A DNA stretch of 64,000 bases, taken from Adiantum capillus-veneris. Its lineage: Eukaryota; Streptophyta; Polypodiopsida; Polypodiales; Pteridaceae. Position 1 is the first letter of the stretch, and each line of letters starts with the position of its first letter. The notes beneath the pieces are model-generated. The model saw only the letters and a program-made list of their open reading frames with translations. It did not search any database and was not told the origin of the DNA. Below are positions 31,719-42,325 of the stretch, piece after piece. The stretch spans positions 154,969,092 to 155,033,091 of the forward strand of contig CM043943.1 of assembly GCA_014529385.2 (NCBI GenBank). Reading direction: 5' to 3'. The position numbers and the translations under genes are program-made.

Positions 31719-33438
31719 CTGTAATTGGAAAATGCAAAGTTAGGAAATCTTACAAATAAAATTGCATCTAATAACTAATAACTCTTTAAGCGCGGAGGGA
31801 AAAAAAAGAAGCTAATACTACTCATAACAAGTGGTCAATGTGAATCCATCAAGAGCACAATTTACGCTATTGACAAGACAGACTAGAGCAGATTTAAGAT
31901 TGAAATCCTGGTTAAGGATTCAGCTAAACTGCTGTTTAAAAGCCGCCCAAGAATCTCCTAGCAAAAGCAGTGGAGTTCACCAGGACTTTTCTAAATTGTA
32001 TTTACTGGCTGTACTCTTTGAGGACCGCATGCACGCACACACACACAAAATAACAAAAAAATAAAGGTTTTCCTCAATTTACTAAACTATAAATACAATA
32101 CCCCCATTGCGAACACCCACATAATGCTGTCATAAGCATTGAAAATACACTGCTTAGAATAGATAATTTAGGGTTGCAAAAATTGTATGGGATTGGCCTG
32201 AAGAGAACAGGATGAGTCATCTATAGACGAATAAATCTCAACAGTATCTGAGACTATTTCCTGGCCCTTCAAATATCTGCAGCATATAGATGTACGAACT
32301 TTCTTCTAGCAAGCATGCCTAAGATAAGCAGCCCTTCTACCACACGTCTCCATGAGAAAAGCCTTCATTTAAGAGAAGTCTGCCAATGCAATATCCCCTT
32401 ACAGCATTTTTTCCACCATCAAACTATCATACATTCCATAATCGCTCCCTTAATCTGTAATCACAGAGGACAGTGAAATAGCATTGTATAACCTGTAACC
32501 ATCCACATTAGGATTTAAGCCTTAAAGTTGCAAAACAAACACGTTTGACAGAAAGAATCATCTCCAAGGTTATTACATGCATTCATTAGGAAAAAGAAAT
32601 ATAACCATCAGCATCAATATAATTTCTACTTGGCACACTCCACAGAAGTTTTGTTGGGCTCTTGCACTGCCAAAGGTGCATCAGATGACGCAGGTTGATG
32701 TATGCTTTCAAGATGCATTAACCTCCCAACTTGAGAGTCCCTTCAATGCCATTTAATTTCAGTAGGACCAAGTTCTACTCGCTGATTACAATCTAGTGGC
32801 ATATAAACCACTCTGCCAACCTTGAAATTGGCCAAAAGAACCCCAACAGGAGTTGATCCAAAGGCCACAAGCTGAAGTATACCCCACTAATCATAGCTGC
32901 ACAAGTGAGAGCGCGTGCACACACACATTCTGTTAAAAACCACTATTCAATTACAATGTAGGGAAACAAAACCCCGGTGCATGCTACATGCATAATTATG
33001 TATGTATACATGTGTACTATGTGTAAACGTGTATCTGTGTGTGAGTATGTACACTCTCACACATACAGTAAAGTGTTGACAGAGAGCTTGTTGCAGCTTT
33101 ATTTGATAACAATACAGCATCATAAGCAATTGAAAACATTGAGAATCCTAATGTCCAGAAAATTCTTACTGGAATAAGAGTCCCACATGTGAGAAAGGAA
33201 AGGTTCAAGCATTCTGAAACTAACAATTTACGACACATGAACCTGGTAATAAACGATTAAATCTGGTAATAAACGAAGTGAAATTGCTGCAATTTACCAC
33301 ACATAAAACTTATCTTGTGCAAAAGCACAATAACATCAAAGGAAGCCATGCAATCTGGCGATAAATGAAGTGAAATTGCTGAGAGTTTGACAACATATTT
33401 TTAAAATAGTTCGCCTTTGAGCAAGAGGTTAAAGTTAC
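31719..33438 (-). other. TOR intron (1.72 kb)
   Basis: Minus strand: donor GAAGAG|GTAACTTTAAC at 33438, acceptor GTAATTGGAAAATGC... at its end (AATTACAG). AT-rich, with short CA/TG runs (32037-32048, 32921-32930) and no element or additional exon recognised. It is free of the LTR and LINE families that fill the rest of the window. Confidence 0.75.
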
Positions 33439-33507
33439 CTCTTCCAACTCTGACAGTTGTTGCACACGGACCATGTTGTTGTAAGCACGATCATAGCTTT
33501 CCAACAC
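33439..33507 (-). CDS. TOR: TOR kinase, FAT-domain exon (exon 1 of 4 visible)
   Basis: 69 bases (23 codons, phase 0) encoding VLESYDRAYNNMVRVQQLSE plus LEE. The RAY-x-x-MVRVQQLSELEE sequence is diagnostic of plant TOR and in the protein directly precedes VIDY, exactly as the next exon begins. Acceptor TTTCTTTAG|GTGTTG and donor GAAGAG|GTAACT are good. Upstream exons would lie at higher coordinates, but within 200 bases the sequence turns into microsatellites and a LINE, and no further TOR exon is seen to 64000. Confidence 0.87.
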
Positions 33508-33628
33508 CTAAAGAAAATTTTCAAAGTTATAACCTTCTCTCCTCTCATCTATTGATTTTATCAGAAAGATAGAAAGAAGCCCACATTGTGCTTGAGTGAG
33601 TGAATGGCTGAGTGAGAGAGTGCTGCAT
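33508..33628. other. Intronic sequence upstream of the TOR exon
   Basis: Short unique stretch between the TOR exon acceptor and a compound microsatellite. It contains GAGTGAGTGAATGG-type short repeats. No exon. Confidence 0.5.
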
Positions 33629-33644
33629 GTGTGTGTGTGTGTCT

Positions 33645-33735
<91 letters not shown>
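33629..33735 (+). repeat. Compound microsatellite (GT)n-(AT)n-(AG)n, LINE tail
   Basis: (GT) at about 33629-33642, (AT) at 33650-33680, (AG)25 at 33685-33735. The AG part is the (CT)n that follows the 3' end of the minus-strand LINE copy D. Confidence 0.95.
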
Positions 33736-33738
<3 letters not shown>

Positions 33739-36283
33739 AATGAAATGTTATATTAACGTCTTCAAAAGGCCAAAATGACCTATAGGCTATGAAACCAATC
33801 TATTACAAAATGGTGAATCTAATACCATGTCTCGGTACAAAAAAACCCGAACAAAGATACTACTACTAGAATCCATCCTCATTTGCACTCTAAATGTCGA
33901 GAGAGTATGGCTCCAATCCTCTGCTGTAGTCTTTGTCGATGTTGTGTAGCCCCTCTCCTCAATCGTGGCCGTTTGGATTTCCGTAGCTCCAGTGCTGCGT
34001 CAATGAGAGTGCCAGTAGTGGTCGAATGAGTGTGGACCGAGCTCTGCAGTGATGGCTGCTCCTCTGGCTGTCCCATATCTAGTGAAAAATTAAAAGAAAT
34101 CTGTAATCTGTCTCTGGGACTGTCTCTCTCTCTCTCTGTCTCCCCAGTAAAGTGTCTCTATATCTGTGTAACTCAAGTAGATATAGCCCAAGACATCTCT
34201 GATCCTCATAACTCATGACCCTAGAGAAAGGACCGAAACCCTCTCTGAACAAGCAGTGGAAACGGCCCCGTATCTCATAGTACATTGTGCAATGACATAT
34301 GTAATGTAGCTCTGTCTCTAGCTCTAACTGGCATAAGCGGCATATCTTGCTGTCTGCTAGTATCCCTCTGAATCTACCAGTCTCAATCTCTAGCTGATGT
34401 GAGCATGTGCGTAACCTTGATTTTACCAAGGTTACAGACAATCCACTATCCTCTGCAAAACTCTGTAATGCATCCAACTATCACTGCATACCCTCTGGTG
34501 AGTAAGAGATCAATATCATCAGCATATAACAACAATGAGATCCACGTCCCTGCCTATGACTCTCTCTGTCAATGTAATCAGACACCTCATCAACATACAT
34601 ACCAAATCGAGTAGGACAACCATGGGATCCACCTCCCTGCCAGCTGGGCACCTCTATCACCCTCTCTGTCACTGTAATCAGACACCTCATCAACATACAT
34701 AGCTGTTTCACCCCAATGGTGGAGTAAACTAAATAAGATATCCCCTCCGGAGTGCGTACATGTCCCATCACTAATCTGTATAGAGCCATAATCCCCCAAA
34801 TCAACAATATAGGCACCCCCATCTCCTGCAGTCTACGCATCAATCGAGCTCTCCATGTCAAATGCTTTTTGGAAATCCACAAAGCTACAATATATCCGTC
34901 TCCCATGTGACCTGCCCTCCTCAATGATGGCCCGAGTGTCAGAATATGATCAAGAGTGGAGAAACCCCTCCTGAAACTGGCCCTTTGCTCGTATACCCTC
35001 ACCCTCTGCCCAATTACTCAACTGCTGTTCAAGAATGGATGCATACAACCGTGCCAATCTGTGCCCAACCATAATAGTGCAGTAATTCACAGGCTCTATA
35101 AGATCACCTGCTTTGAAGATAGACACAATAGTAGACAACCTCCAAGTTTCAGGTAACCCCTCACACATGGCACGATTGAGCAACACTGCAAGAACCTCTA
35201 CCATCATATCTCTAGCATGTGTAAAGTGCTCTGCTACTAGACCATCATGATCATATGCCTTGCTGGACTTCATCCTGTCAATGGCTCTCTTTACCATCTC
35301 ACTGGTAAAGAAGGTGCTGGTAGGTGGGCATGGCTATGTAGGATATGGAAGGGGGTCCTGGCTAGGAAATGTATATAACGATGAGGCATACTGGCTCCAC
35401 ACATCAGGAGAAGTAATCACTGGGGGAGGGGAGTGCTCATGAAAGAATCGCCATGCCTCTCTTGAGTCTACTCAAGAACAACTGATACAAGTCTCGCTCC
35501 ATCTGGGCCAAGTAAGCTCATTTCTTCCGTCGCACAAGGCACCAGGAAGCAATCCGAGATTGTCTGGAAGTGATGACTCCTAAAAGAAAATCCCTCTGAA
35601 GCTGGGCTCTCGTATCTCTGCGCTCCTCATCATACCAACTGTAGAGGGGCATGTTCCCAGAATATCGCCTCTGACCCAGCTGAGTGTGTGGGTATGCCTC
35701 TGATGCTACACGATGCAATGTCTCAGTCAGTAAAGGGGTGCACTCCTCCACTGAGAGGCCAGGGTCAGTTGTGCATAGACGACTATAGATCTCCTCTGTA
35801 TAAACGGAGTTGGTCTCTGGTGTAAATGTATAACGGGTATGTGACCTGCCTCTTGATGTCTGGGTTGTACTATATTGAAATGAAACAGAAATGTCAAAAG
35901 TGCATGATCCACTGCTACGCCCACTGGTCTGGCTTCCACTATGAAATCCTGAATACAAGGAATAAAGCTCGGCTGTGCCATAACATAGCCCATTGTACTA
36001 GTCCCGTGTCTGTGTGGAAAGCATGTGGAACCCGCTGCTCCATAAAATCGCTGTAAGCCATTAAGTATGGCTAACCAATGTGCAGTCGTCATCTCCGTGA
36101 GGTATCTCCCATACTCCGTCTGCTCTCTGTCATGTGAGCATCTGTCAAGCCCCAACTCACCCACATCCAGCTCTCTAAGCATCTCAATCTGAAGGGTCGT
36201 AGAAGACTGTCTGAGAGTTGCCCGTTCGGGCATTGAAGTCCCCTAGGAGGATGATATCACCATCCCTAGAAAACTTCCATATA
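33736..36283 (-). pseudogene. LINE family 1 copy D (endonuclease to 3' end)
   Basis: Minus-strand LINE, 5'-truncated inside the endonuclease at 36283 (GDFNARTGN motif at about 36225-36245, intact here), then LDRCSHDREQTEYGRYLTEM, VDHALLTF and WYDEERRDTRAQLQRDFLLG. RT pieces from 35297: VKRAIDRMKSSKAYDHDGLV, PETWRLSTIVSIFKAGDLIE, VMGHVRTPEG. The motif B/C area is scrambled by a 100-bp duplication (34528-34601, 34624-34701), and the C-terminal CRLCQLELETELHYICHC block lies near 34300-34355. The 3' end CATTTCATTTCAT runs into (CT)25. Several frameshifts make it inactive. It fills the RT part that is missing from copy A. Confidence 0.83.
34528..34701 (+). repeat. 100-bp-period duplication inside LINE copy D
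   Basis: GATCCAC(G/C)TCCCTGCC and TCTCTGTCA(A/C)TGTAATCAG, each followed by ACACCTCATCAACATACATA, occur twice about 100 bases apart, duplicating the sequence upstream of the catalytic Asp pair on the minus strand. Confidence 0.75.
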
Positions 36284-36285
36284 AT

Positions 36286-36706
36286 GTCGTAGGAAACTAT
36301 CACAAGAGACCTTAGAGATATATCCGACGAGGAGAGTTGAACTCAAGACCTGTTATTCAAGAAGGAAATGGCATAACCAATCTACCACACGGGTGGTAGA
36401 AACGTTATACCATTTTCCTCCTTTCAAACACACACACACACCGAGAAGAAGAGAATTTTAACGTCATAGGAAACTCCAAAGAGACCTTAAAGATCTGTCA
36501 GATGAGGAGAGTTGAACTCAAGACCTATTATTCAAGAGGGAAATGGCATAACCAATCTACCACACTTGGGTGGTAGAAAGGTTATACAATTTTCCTCTTT
36601 TTATGTGCACGCGCACACACACACACACACCGAGAAGAAGAGAATTTTAACGTCGTAGGAAACTATCCCAAGAGACCTTAAAGATCTATCTGACGAGGAG
36701 AGTTGC
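36286..36706 (-). repeat. tRNA-like tandem repeat (2.3 copies, 177-189 bp period)
   Basis: Units start at 36286, 36463 and 36652 (GTC(G/A)TAGGAAACT). Each has AGAGACCTTA(G/A)AGAT, GAGGAGAGTTGAACTCAAGA and AATGGCATAACCAATCTACC, then ACAC repeats and CGAGAAGAAGAGAATTTTAA. On the minus strand the middle reads like a degenerate tRNA: GGTAGATTGGTTATGCC (box A-like) and GAGTTCAACTC (box B-like, 55-60 bases later). Stems are incomplete, so this is a SINE-type or tRNA-derived repeat rather than a tRNA gene. The third unit stops at 36706 in LTR sequence. Confidence 0.6.
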
Positions 36707-36709
36707 ACC

Positions 36710-36980
36710 AAAAAAGCATGTGAGCTCAAAAGTAACTTGATCCAAAAACTTCAAACCAATAATCCCCGGCTCCAAAAACTGCCAAAAAGCAGTCAGCATA
36801 ATTTGTGGAAATCTGTACAGCCTACCACGTCAGCAGTTGTCAGCGCAAAACGTAGAAATCCTTACTATCTAATCGTCAGCATGCCATCGGAAATCTGAAA
36901 AATCTGTACTGCCTGCTACCACGTCATCTGTCCATACAATCAGTCCACGGGCAGCCATGCCACGTCATCATTTTGTGACA
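36710..36980 (-). repeat. LTR fragment (U3), minus strand
   Basis: Ends at plus CATTTTGTGACA (36980). It holds three copies of the U3 module (GTGGAAATCTGTACAGCCTA + CCACGTCAGCA; GTAGAAATCCTTAC; CTGAAAAATCTGTACTGCC + CCACGTCATC), the clearest example of the module repeating within one LTR. Confidence 0.7.
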
Positions 36981-38095
36981 CGCTCCAAAACTCCCTACTC
37001 AGCCCCGTGTGTAGTAGCATGACTACCTCCAATCCTATCATAGGGATCCTCCAACATGTTGAAGTCTCCCCCAACACAACACTGCTCTGCATGCGGCAAA
37101 GACTCTGCAATATGAGACCAAAACTCTACTCGTGCACTTGCCACATTGGGCGCATAGACGTTTAGGAAGCCCATGAGGCAACTCTGAAACTGCATACTAA
37201 TCCACTGAGCCGTGCGTGGCACAATAGTACCTCTGCCCACAATGGCATGTTGCCATGAGTCCGCAATAGTCATACATACCCTGCCCTCGATTCCTCCAAG
37301 TCCAAATGCGCTGACCAAAATATCTCATATTGACCAAGCAAAATCTGACCACATCGTCTAATGCAGCTCTCACAGACATGATGCTCCTGTAGCATAAGAA
37401 TCTCGAGCTCACCACCCACAAGGCATCGTTGAAGCTCTTGACACAACCGACCCCTCTGACGCTGAAATTGGGGGCCTCCTAATCCTTACACATTCCATGA
37501 GACGATCCTCATAGAGAAAAAGCAGATGCTGCAGCAACAGCAGCCAACCTTGCTATCTTATAGGCCGGCTTGGATGGGGAGTAATTTGCATCCGAGTGAC
37601 CTCTAGAAAAACGTTGCTGAAGTGACTGTCCCACCCAAGCCGAGCGTGCAGTTCGTAAGGCTACATCCTCCGTCCAAGAATCCTCATGTACAAATACATA
37701 GCAAGGAGGGCTTTGAGTGTTAGCAAACAAGTGTACCACAATGTGCCAGCAACTTGCTGCATCCGACGACATCACGTTGAACTTGGCTAATGGCCAAAGT
37801 GTCTGTACCAGATTTGTCACTCCCAGGTCCCCTATTTGGTGTGAGAACTCAATGGCTTGGACCTAAAGCCAGTCAAGAACTATGTGCAAGGTCCACTCTC
37901 TATGGTCCCTGCCGCACAAATGGAAAGGAGAAACCTACAACTGCATCTAGAGCCTCAGTGCCCCAGGCTGCTAAGAAGAGGATGTGAACTCGAAAGCAAG
38001 CTTCCTCTGGGTCGGTCACCAAGGAAATGCGTGAAGCTGTAGTCAAAGAAGTCCAATCCTCTACAACTGTCGAAGCTGGTCAAGCCACGAGGGAC
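36981..38095 (-). pseudogene. LINE family 2 fragment (ORF1 end and endonuclease)
   Basis: Minus strand, matching LINE 58428-64000 from about 60115 to 61205. The ORF1 C-terminal region includes LVQTLWPLAKFNVMSSDAAS, CYVFVHEDSWTEDVALRTAR and SRGHSDANYSPSKPA (37820 downward), with more distal homology to 38095. The endonuclease follows at 37495-36995: FGLGGIEGRVCMTIADSWQH, MGFLNVYAPNVASARVEFWS and VGGDFNMLEDPYDRIGGSHA, where the G-G-D-F-N site is intact (it is V-R-V-D-F-N in the 61-kb copy). Frame changes and a truncated 3' end make it non-functional. Confidence 0.82.
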
Positions 38096-38198
38096 TACTG
38101 CAAAAGAGTGAATTGTGATTAAGTTTGTGAAGTGTTTGATGTGATTCTCTTGTGTGTCATGTCAAATTCCTAACTTAGGGTGTCCAGGTCTATTACAG

Positions 38199-38210
38199 TG
38201 GTATCAGAGC
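38199..38210 (+). promoter_or_regulatory. Primer-binding site of element H
   Basis: TGGTATCAGAGC one base after the LTR end. Confidence 0.9.
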
Positions 38211-39205
38211 TTCAGGCGTGTGGTTTTCTGAAAGCGCACCAGTCCTACCAAAGAGGAGCCAGAGCAAGGCAACGCTAAGGGATTTCATAGAAATTTTTAT
38301 AAAAGAATCTCTATGTCCCGACCCCGGACTTATTAGGCAATCCCACCCTTACTTCATCGTGCATCGGGCGCGCTCTTGTCTTCATCGCTCTGTCTTACAG
38401 GGCATAAGCCATAAGGAATTCAAGATCACTTGCAGGAACAAGGAGTTTGTTTTTTTACCCTCTAAAAACATGCTTTTTGACGCTTTTTTGTGTTCCAAAG
38501 ACTATTAAAAATCTCTTCGATGGTTGAAAATTTGGATATGGACAGAAGGCGGGAGCAATGACGGCTCAAGAATGAACCCGATCATGATTCAAGATAAGAA
38601 TCATGAATTTTGTTTAAACCTTGAATGAATGACGATGATGAATTATGGTAATGATTCTAGTTCATCAAGATTTTGATATGAATGAGACGACTGGATACCG
38701 TGGCGAGGGCCTCAAGAGTTACCGAGGGATGAGATGGATATACAGGAATCTAGGTGCATCAAGACTTCTGAACGCAGCATGAACTAAGTGTGTGATTTGT
38801 GCACTGGAATTCCTGGAAATGAATCTCAATTTTGTTGCTCACTCATGTGATTGTGTTTGAGTACAAGTTTGAGAGATGAAATTACTATAGCATTTCGGTC
38901 TTGAGATTCTATCGACATGATCGCAATAAGAATTTGTTAATCCGACATCAATGAGGTCCGGTGTAGATCTAGATGCGATTGCTAAACACGTTGCTAGGAA
39001 TCATGGTCCTAGAAGGATGGATTTTATGTGATATGATTTGAATGTGGTGTGAATGTTCAGTCATTGTCTTCTTTGTGCAAGTGCTCGATTTGTGTCGACT
39101 AGTGCCTCGGTACTTAGAGTCAGTGTCTACTAAACTCATTTATGGCTTATGTCTGATTTTGCAGGCATAATCTAGGCCGATTACAATTCTTTCAAGAGAG
39201 GGGTA

Positions 39206-39702
39206 TGTCACAAACTGATGACGTGGCACTCCCGTGAAACGTGTTGTTATACTAACGTGCCAGAACAGTATGGAAATTCCGCAGCAATACAGAAATCCAG
39301 CATTTTGCGCTAGCTGTGCCACGTGGCAAGCTGTCCCGATTTCGAGATTCACGCTGGCAGCTTTTGGACGTGAAGCTTTTGAGTTTGTAACTTTTCATAT
39401 ACTTGCTTTTAGGTTTGAAGGCCATCGGCCTACGAATATGAACCCAGGGCCACTCTTCCACTCAGTTTGCTGAAGGGCAACTGAGCATAGAGGACCCTCG
39501 AACTTTGTAACTTTGCTCAAGCATTAATATAAAAATAAATACCGAAAGGGGCTCCAGATTTTTGGGGCTAATATCTCTGGGCATAGAACTATGCTGGGCC
39601 GTGTCGACTCGAGTGAATTGTGATCAAGTTTGTGAAGTGTTTTAAGTGATTCTCTCGTGTGTCGTGCCAGATTCCTGACTTGCGGTGTCCAGGTCTGTTA
39701 CA
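39206..39702 (+). repeat. 3' LTR of element H
   Basis: 497 bp, TGTCACAAACTGATGACGTG to CCAGGTCTGTTACA. It carries GATGACGTGGCACTCC, CCACGTGGCAAGCTGTCCC and the core AATACCGAAAGGGGCTCC (39539-39556). It is closely related to the LTR of element F. Confidence 0.85.
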
Positions 39703-40901
39703 GTTTGTGACACACTGACTCTATATACCCATGTACTAGACTGCACACATATAGTACTTGCACAAAGACATTAGTCATGTGATCAATTACATCTTTGTCG
39801 AGAATCCAAGATACAAATCATGATCATTGTAACATATTTAGCAATCACATCCAGATTGTGCTAATCTTTTCACGGATGTCTTGAGCTACGAAATCTGGTC
39901 ACTATCAAATTCATATCCTATCTTAAAATTTCAAGCAAACCATGTCCATGACCGTCCCCCACAAGACAGTACATTCACGGAGTATGCAATTCACAAATCA
40001 AACACTTAATTCTCACTAAACACCAAGGTTCAATCATTCAATCTAGTCATCTCATCCAGTCGAGAACTCTTGATGCACCTAGATCTCTATGTAGTCATCT
40101 CATCCTTCTGGAACTCTTGATGCACTCACATCAATGTTCAGTCATCTCATCCATATAGAAATCTTGATGCTCTAGGATGACATTCACTTAGCCATCACAT
40201 CAAGATCTCGCTGACCTCTAATAGATTTCTAGATGCACTAAGTTCAAATCATTCATTTAACAAAATGTTGCAGACATTTCATCTTTCTCTACATATACTC
40301 TAACAATACACACATAAAAGAGCACATCTAATCGATTCAATCTAGAAAATTTTCAATTCCATGTACATATTTTCATAAAATCATTTTCGTAGAATATTGT
40401 CACACCATCAATATCCCTAAAATCTAAAAGGAGAAATTAGTGACTTTATTCAATCTAGCCAACCTCTGACAAGGGAGTGGAAGGCTCCCCTTTCGTGCAG
40501 CACGCACTGCACTAGATTCAACCCGCGGATTCAACGTGCACTTAATGAATAGACACTACTAAAAATCCAAAAGCCTTAAAGGTACAACTCAAAATTGAAG
40601 AGAATCTGCCAAGTTCCCCTCCCCATGCACTTTGCATCGAGAGCCGAAAAAGCTTGCTCTTGACAAAATTATGGACCTAGCTTAACCTTCTATTCTTTTT
40701 CTTGTGTTGTGGGACCTTAGGTTGTTGTTTTGTCCATTGGCACTCTATTCTGAATCGTTAGAACCCTCTAATGAACTATCAGCTGTTTCCCCTAGTTCTT
40801 TCTTTGGACACTTTGCGAAGACATGTCCCTGTTCACCACAGCCATAACACTTGCCCTCTTTGAAATATTCAGCAGGTTGCTCTTCTGCCAATTTGGACCC
40901 T
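39703..40901 (-). pseudogene. Internally deleted Ty3 element N (interior)
   Basis: Minus strand. Next to the LTR edge is the 3' noncoding interior (compare 2304-3180), then about 30 bases of chromodomain end (near 40625), then, with the whole pol missing, the gag end: EEQPAEYFKEGKCYGCGEQG followed by HVFAKCPKKELG, an intact CCHC knuckle at 40790-40890. So the element lost capsid, protease, RT, RNase H and integrase in one or more deletions. A partial LTR (40902-41490) lies upstream in its own orientation. Confidence 0.65.
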
Positions 40902-41490
40902 GTTGTTACAAGCTTGGATACTCCAAGCGAGAAATCAATAACAAGACACGAACAAAATCTGCAAATAATTGAACTTGACTAGAGAGAGAGAGAAGAGGAG
41001 TTTCGAGCCAAGATCCACTTGACCCAAAGACTAGCGTCTCTTTCAATATTTATATACCTAGATAAATCCAGGATAAGCCCAGATTCACCCTTGAAGGAAA
41101 GTGCAAGGTATAGACCCATGGTAGTCACCCACAAGACGATATAACCATCAGCTCCATCATGTATAGTATTGACTAAATACCACGACATCCCCACTAACGT
41201 CGTCAATGCCCAATAGTGGGTGTAGAACTAGGTACTAACATATGCTCCCCAACATTTCTTTATTATTATGCTTCGCAAAGTACAACTCCCGAGGATCTCT
41301 GCATCCACATGCTCCCTAAGAATGAGGCCCCAAGGGTCCTCTTTCAATATTTCTGTATTATTATGCTTCGCAAAGTACAACTCCCGAGGATCCTCTTCCC
41401 CGAGACTCTGCGTCCACATGCTCCCTAAGAATGAAGCCCCAAGGGTCCTTATAAACTTATGGGATGCCCAAAAGCGTAAGTACTAAAAGC
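40902..41490 (-). repeat. LTR of element N with internal duplication
   Basis: Minus-strand LTR with plus edge TGTTACAAGCTTGGATACTC. It contains a short GA run (40981-40992) and a near-duplicate block (41261-41345 and 41356-41452: TATTATTATGCTTCGCAAAG, CACATGCTCCCTAAGAATGA, GCCCCAAGGGTCCT). The U3 edge is lost where the plus-strand LTR of element I begins. Confidence 0.65.
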
Positions 41491-41494
41491 ACCG

Positions 41495-42261
41495 TGTCAC
41501 AAACTGTTGACGTGTCAAGCCGCTAAATTCGTGAGCCAACCCATAGATCTCGGCTGAGGGGCCTAAACCCTAAGAGTAGTAGAAGAAGCCGAAGTTCTCA
41601 CGGACTGTCAAAAATCAGTAACATGGCTGCCCGGTACACACACACCTCCCGCATCGACAGTCCTCGTCCTGGAATGTTGACGTGGCAGAATACTGACGCA
41701 ACTTGCTGTACGATAGCATTGCTGACGTGGCAAGAATGGTAAGGACAGGGCCCGCGTTGTGCAGCGCATCCCACGGAAAATCCGTACAGTCTCTGCTGCG
41801 TGGACAGTTGCGGCAGTTTGCTTTTCAGCCTGGCGTAGCTTTCGATATTGCTTTATTTTACGCAATGTAGAAAGGGAGAAAGGGCTTGAGTTAGACTTGC
41901 TTTATTTTATTAAAGCATAAGAGAAAGAGAGAGAAAGAGCCTTTGCTTTATTTTATGAGGGCTTTTAAAAATACCCAAGCTTTTGATTTTTACCACGTTT
42001 AGGGCCCCTGCTTTTAGCATCCCTTGTAATCTTTAAATAAGCGGGTAGGCCTCTCACAACTCAAAGCATCTGAACGCAGAGTCTAAGAGTGAGAGCCTGC
42101 CCGCATTCTTGTACTTTGAATACAGATTAATACAAAAAGAAATACCGAAAGGGGCGCCAGTCTTTGGGGCCAATATCTCGAGGCACGGAGCTCTGTCGGG
42201 CAAGTGTCGAATCAATTGAGAACAGTGAACTACCCGACTTCGAGTGTCCAAGTCTGTTACA
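41495..42261 (+). repeat. 5' LTR of element I
   Basis: 767 bp from TGTCACAAACTGTTGACGTG to CCAAGTCTGTTACA. U3 has TGTTGACGTGGCAGAATAC, GCTGACGTGGCAAGAATGG, the telobox CTAAACCCTAAG (41567) and a short impure AGAGAAAGAGAGAGAAAG tract (about 41921). The core AATACCGAAAGGGGCGCC is at 42142-42159, with CTTTGGGGCCAATATCTC after it. Confidence 0.88.
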
Positions 42262-42262
42262 G

Positions 42263-42274
42263 TGGTATCAGAGC
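42263..42274 (+). promoter_or_regulatory. Primer-binding site of element I
   Basis: TGGTATCAGAGC one base after the LTR end. Confidence 0.9.
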
Positions 42275-42325
42275 ACGGCCGATTTCTCTTCTACGGGCAA
42301 TCCGATCTTTTTTTTCGCGGCACCT

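Larger units (their letters stand above)
38100..39702 (+). mobile_element. Non-autonomous LTR element H
   Basis: Truncated 5' LTR (about 38105-38197, only the U5 end TGTGAAGTGTTT ... TGTCCAGGTCTATTACA), primer site, 1.0 kb of noncoding interior, polypurine tract TTTCAAGAGAGGGGTA and a complete 3' LTR (39206-39702). There is no gag or pol. Interior blocks (GCGTGTGGTTTTCTGAAAGC, CGGACTTATTAG, CATCGGGCGCGCTC) are shared with element K at 46210-46330, so both probably depend on the same autonomous partner. Confidence 0.8.

Noticed and set aside
36320-36400. Possible tRNA gene on the minus strand
   Set aside because: Box A- and box B-like sequences are present but acceptor and T stems do not pair fully and the unit is tandemly repeated, so I call it tRNA-like repeat rather than a gene.
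37790-37987. Plus-strand frame of 65 codons
   Set aside because: Antisense shadow of the LINE family 2 ORF1 end on the minus strand.
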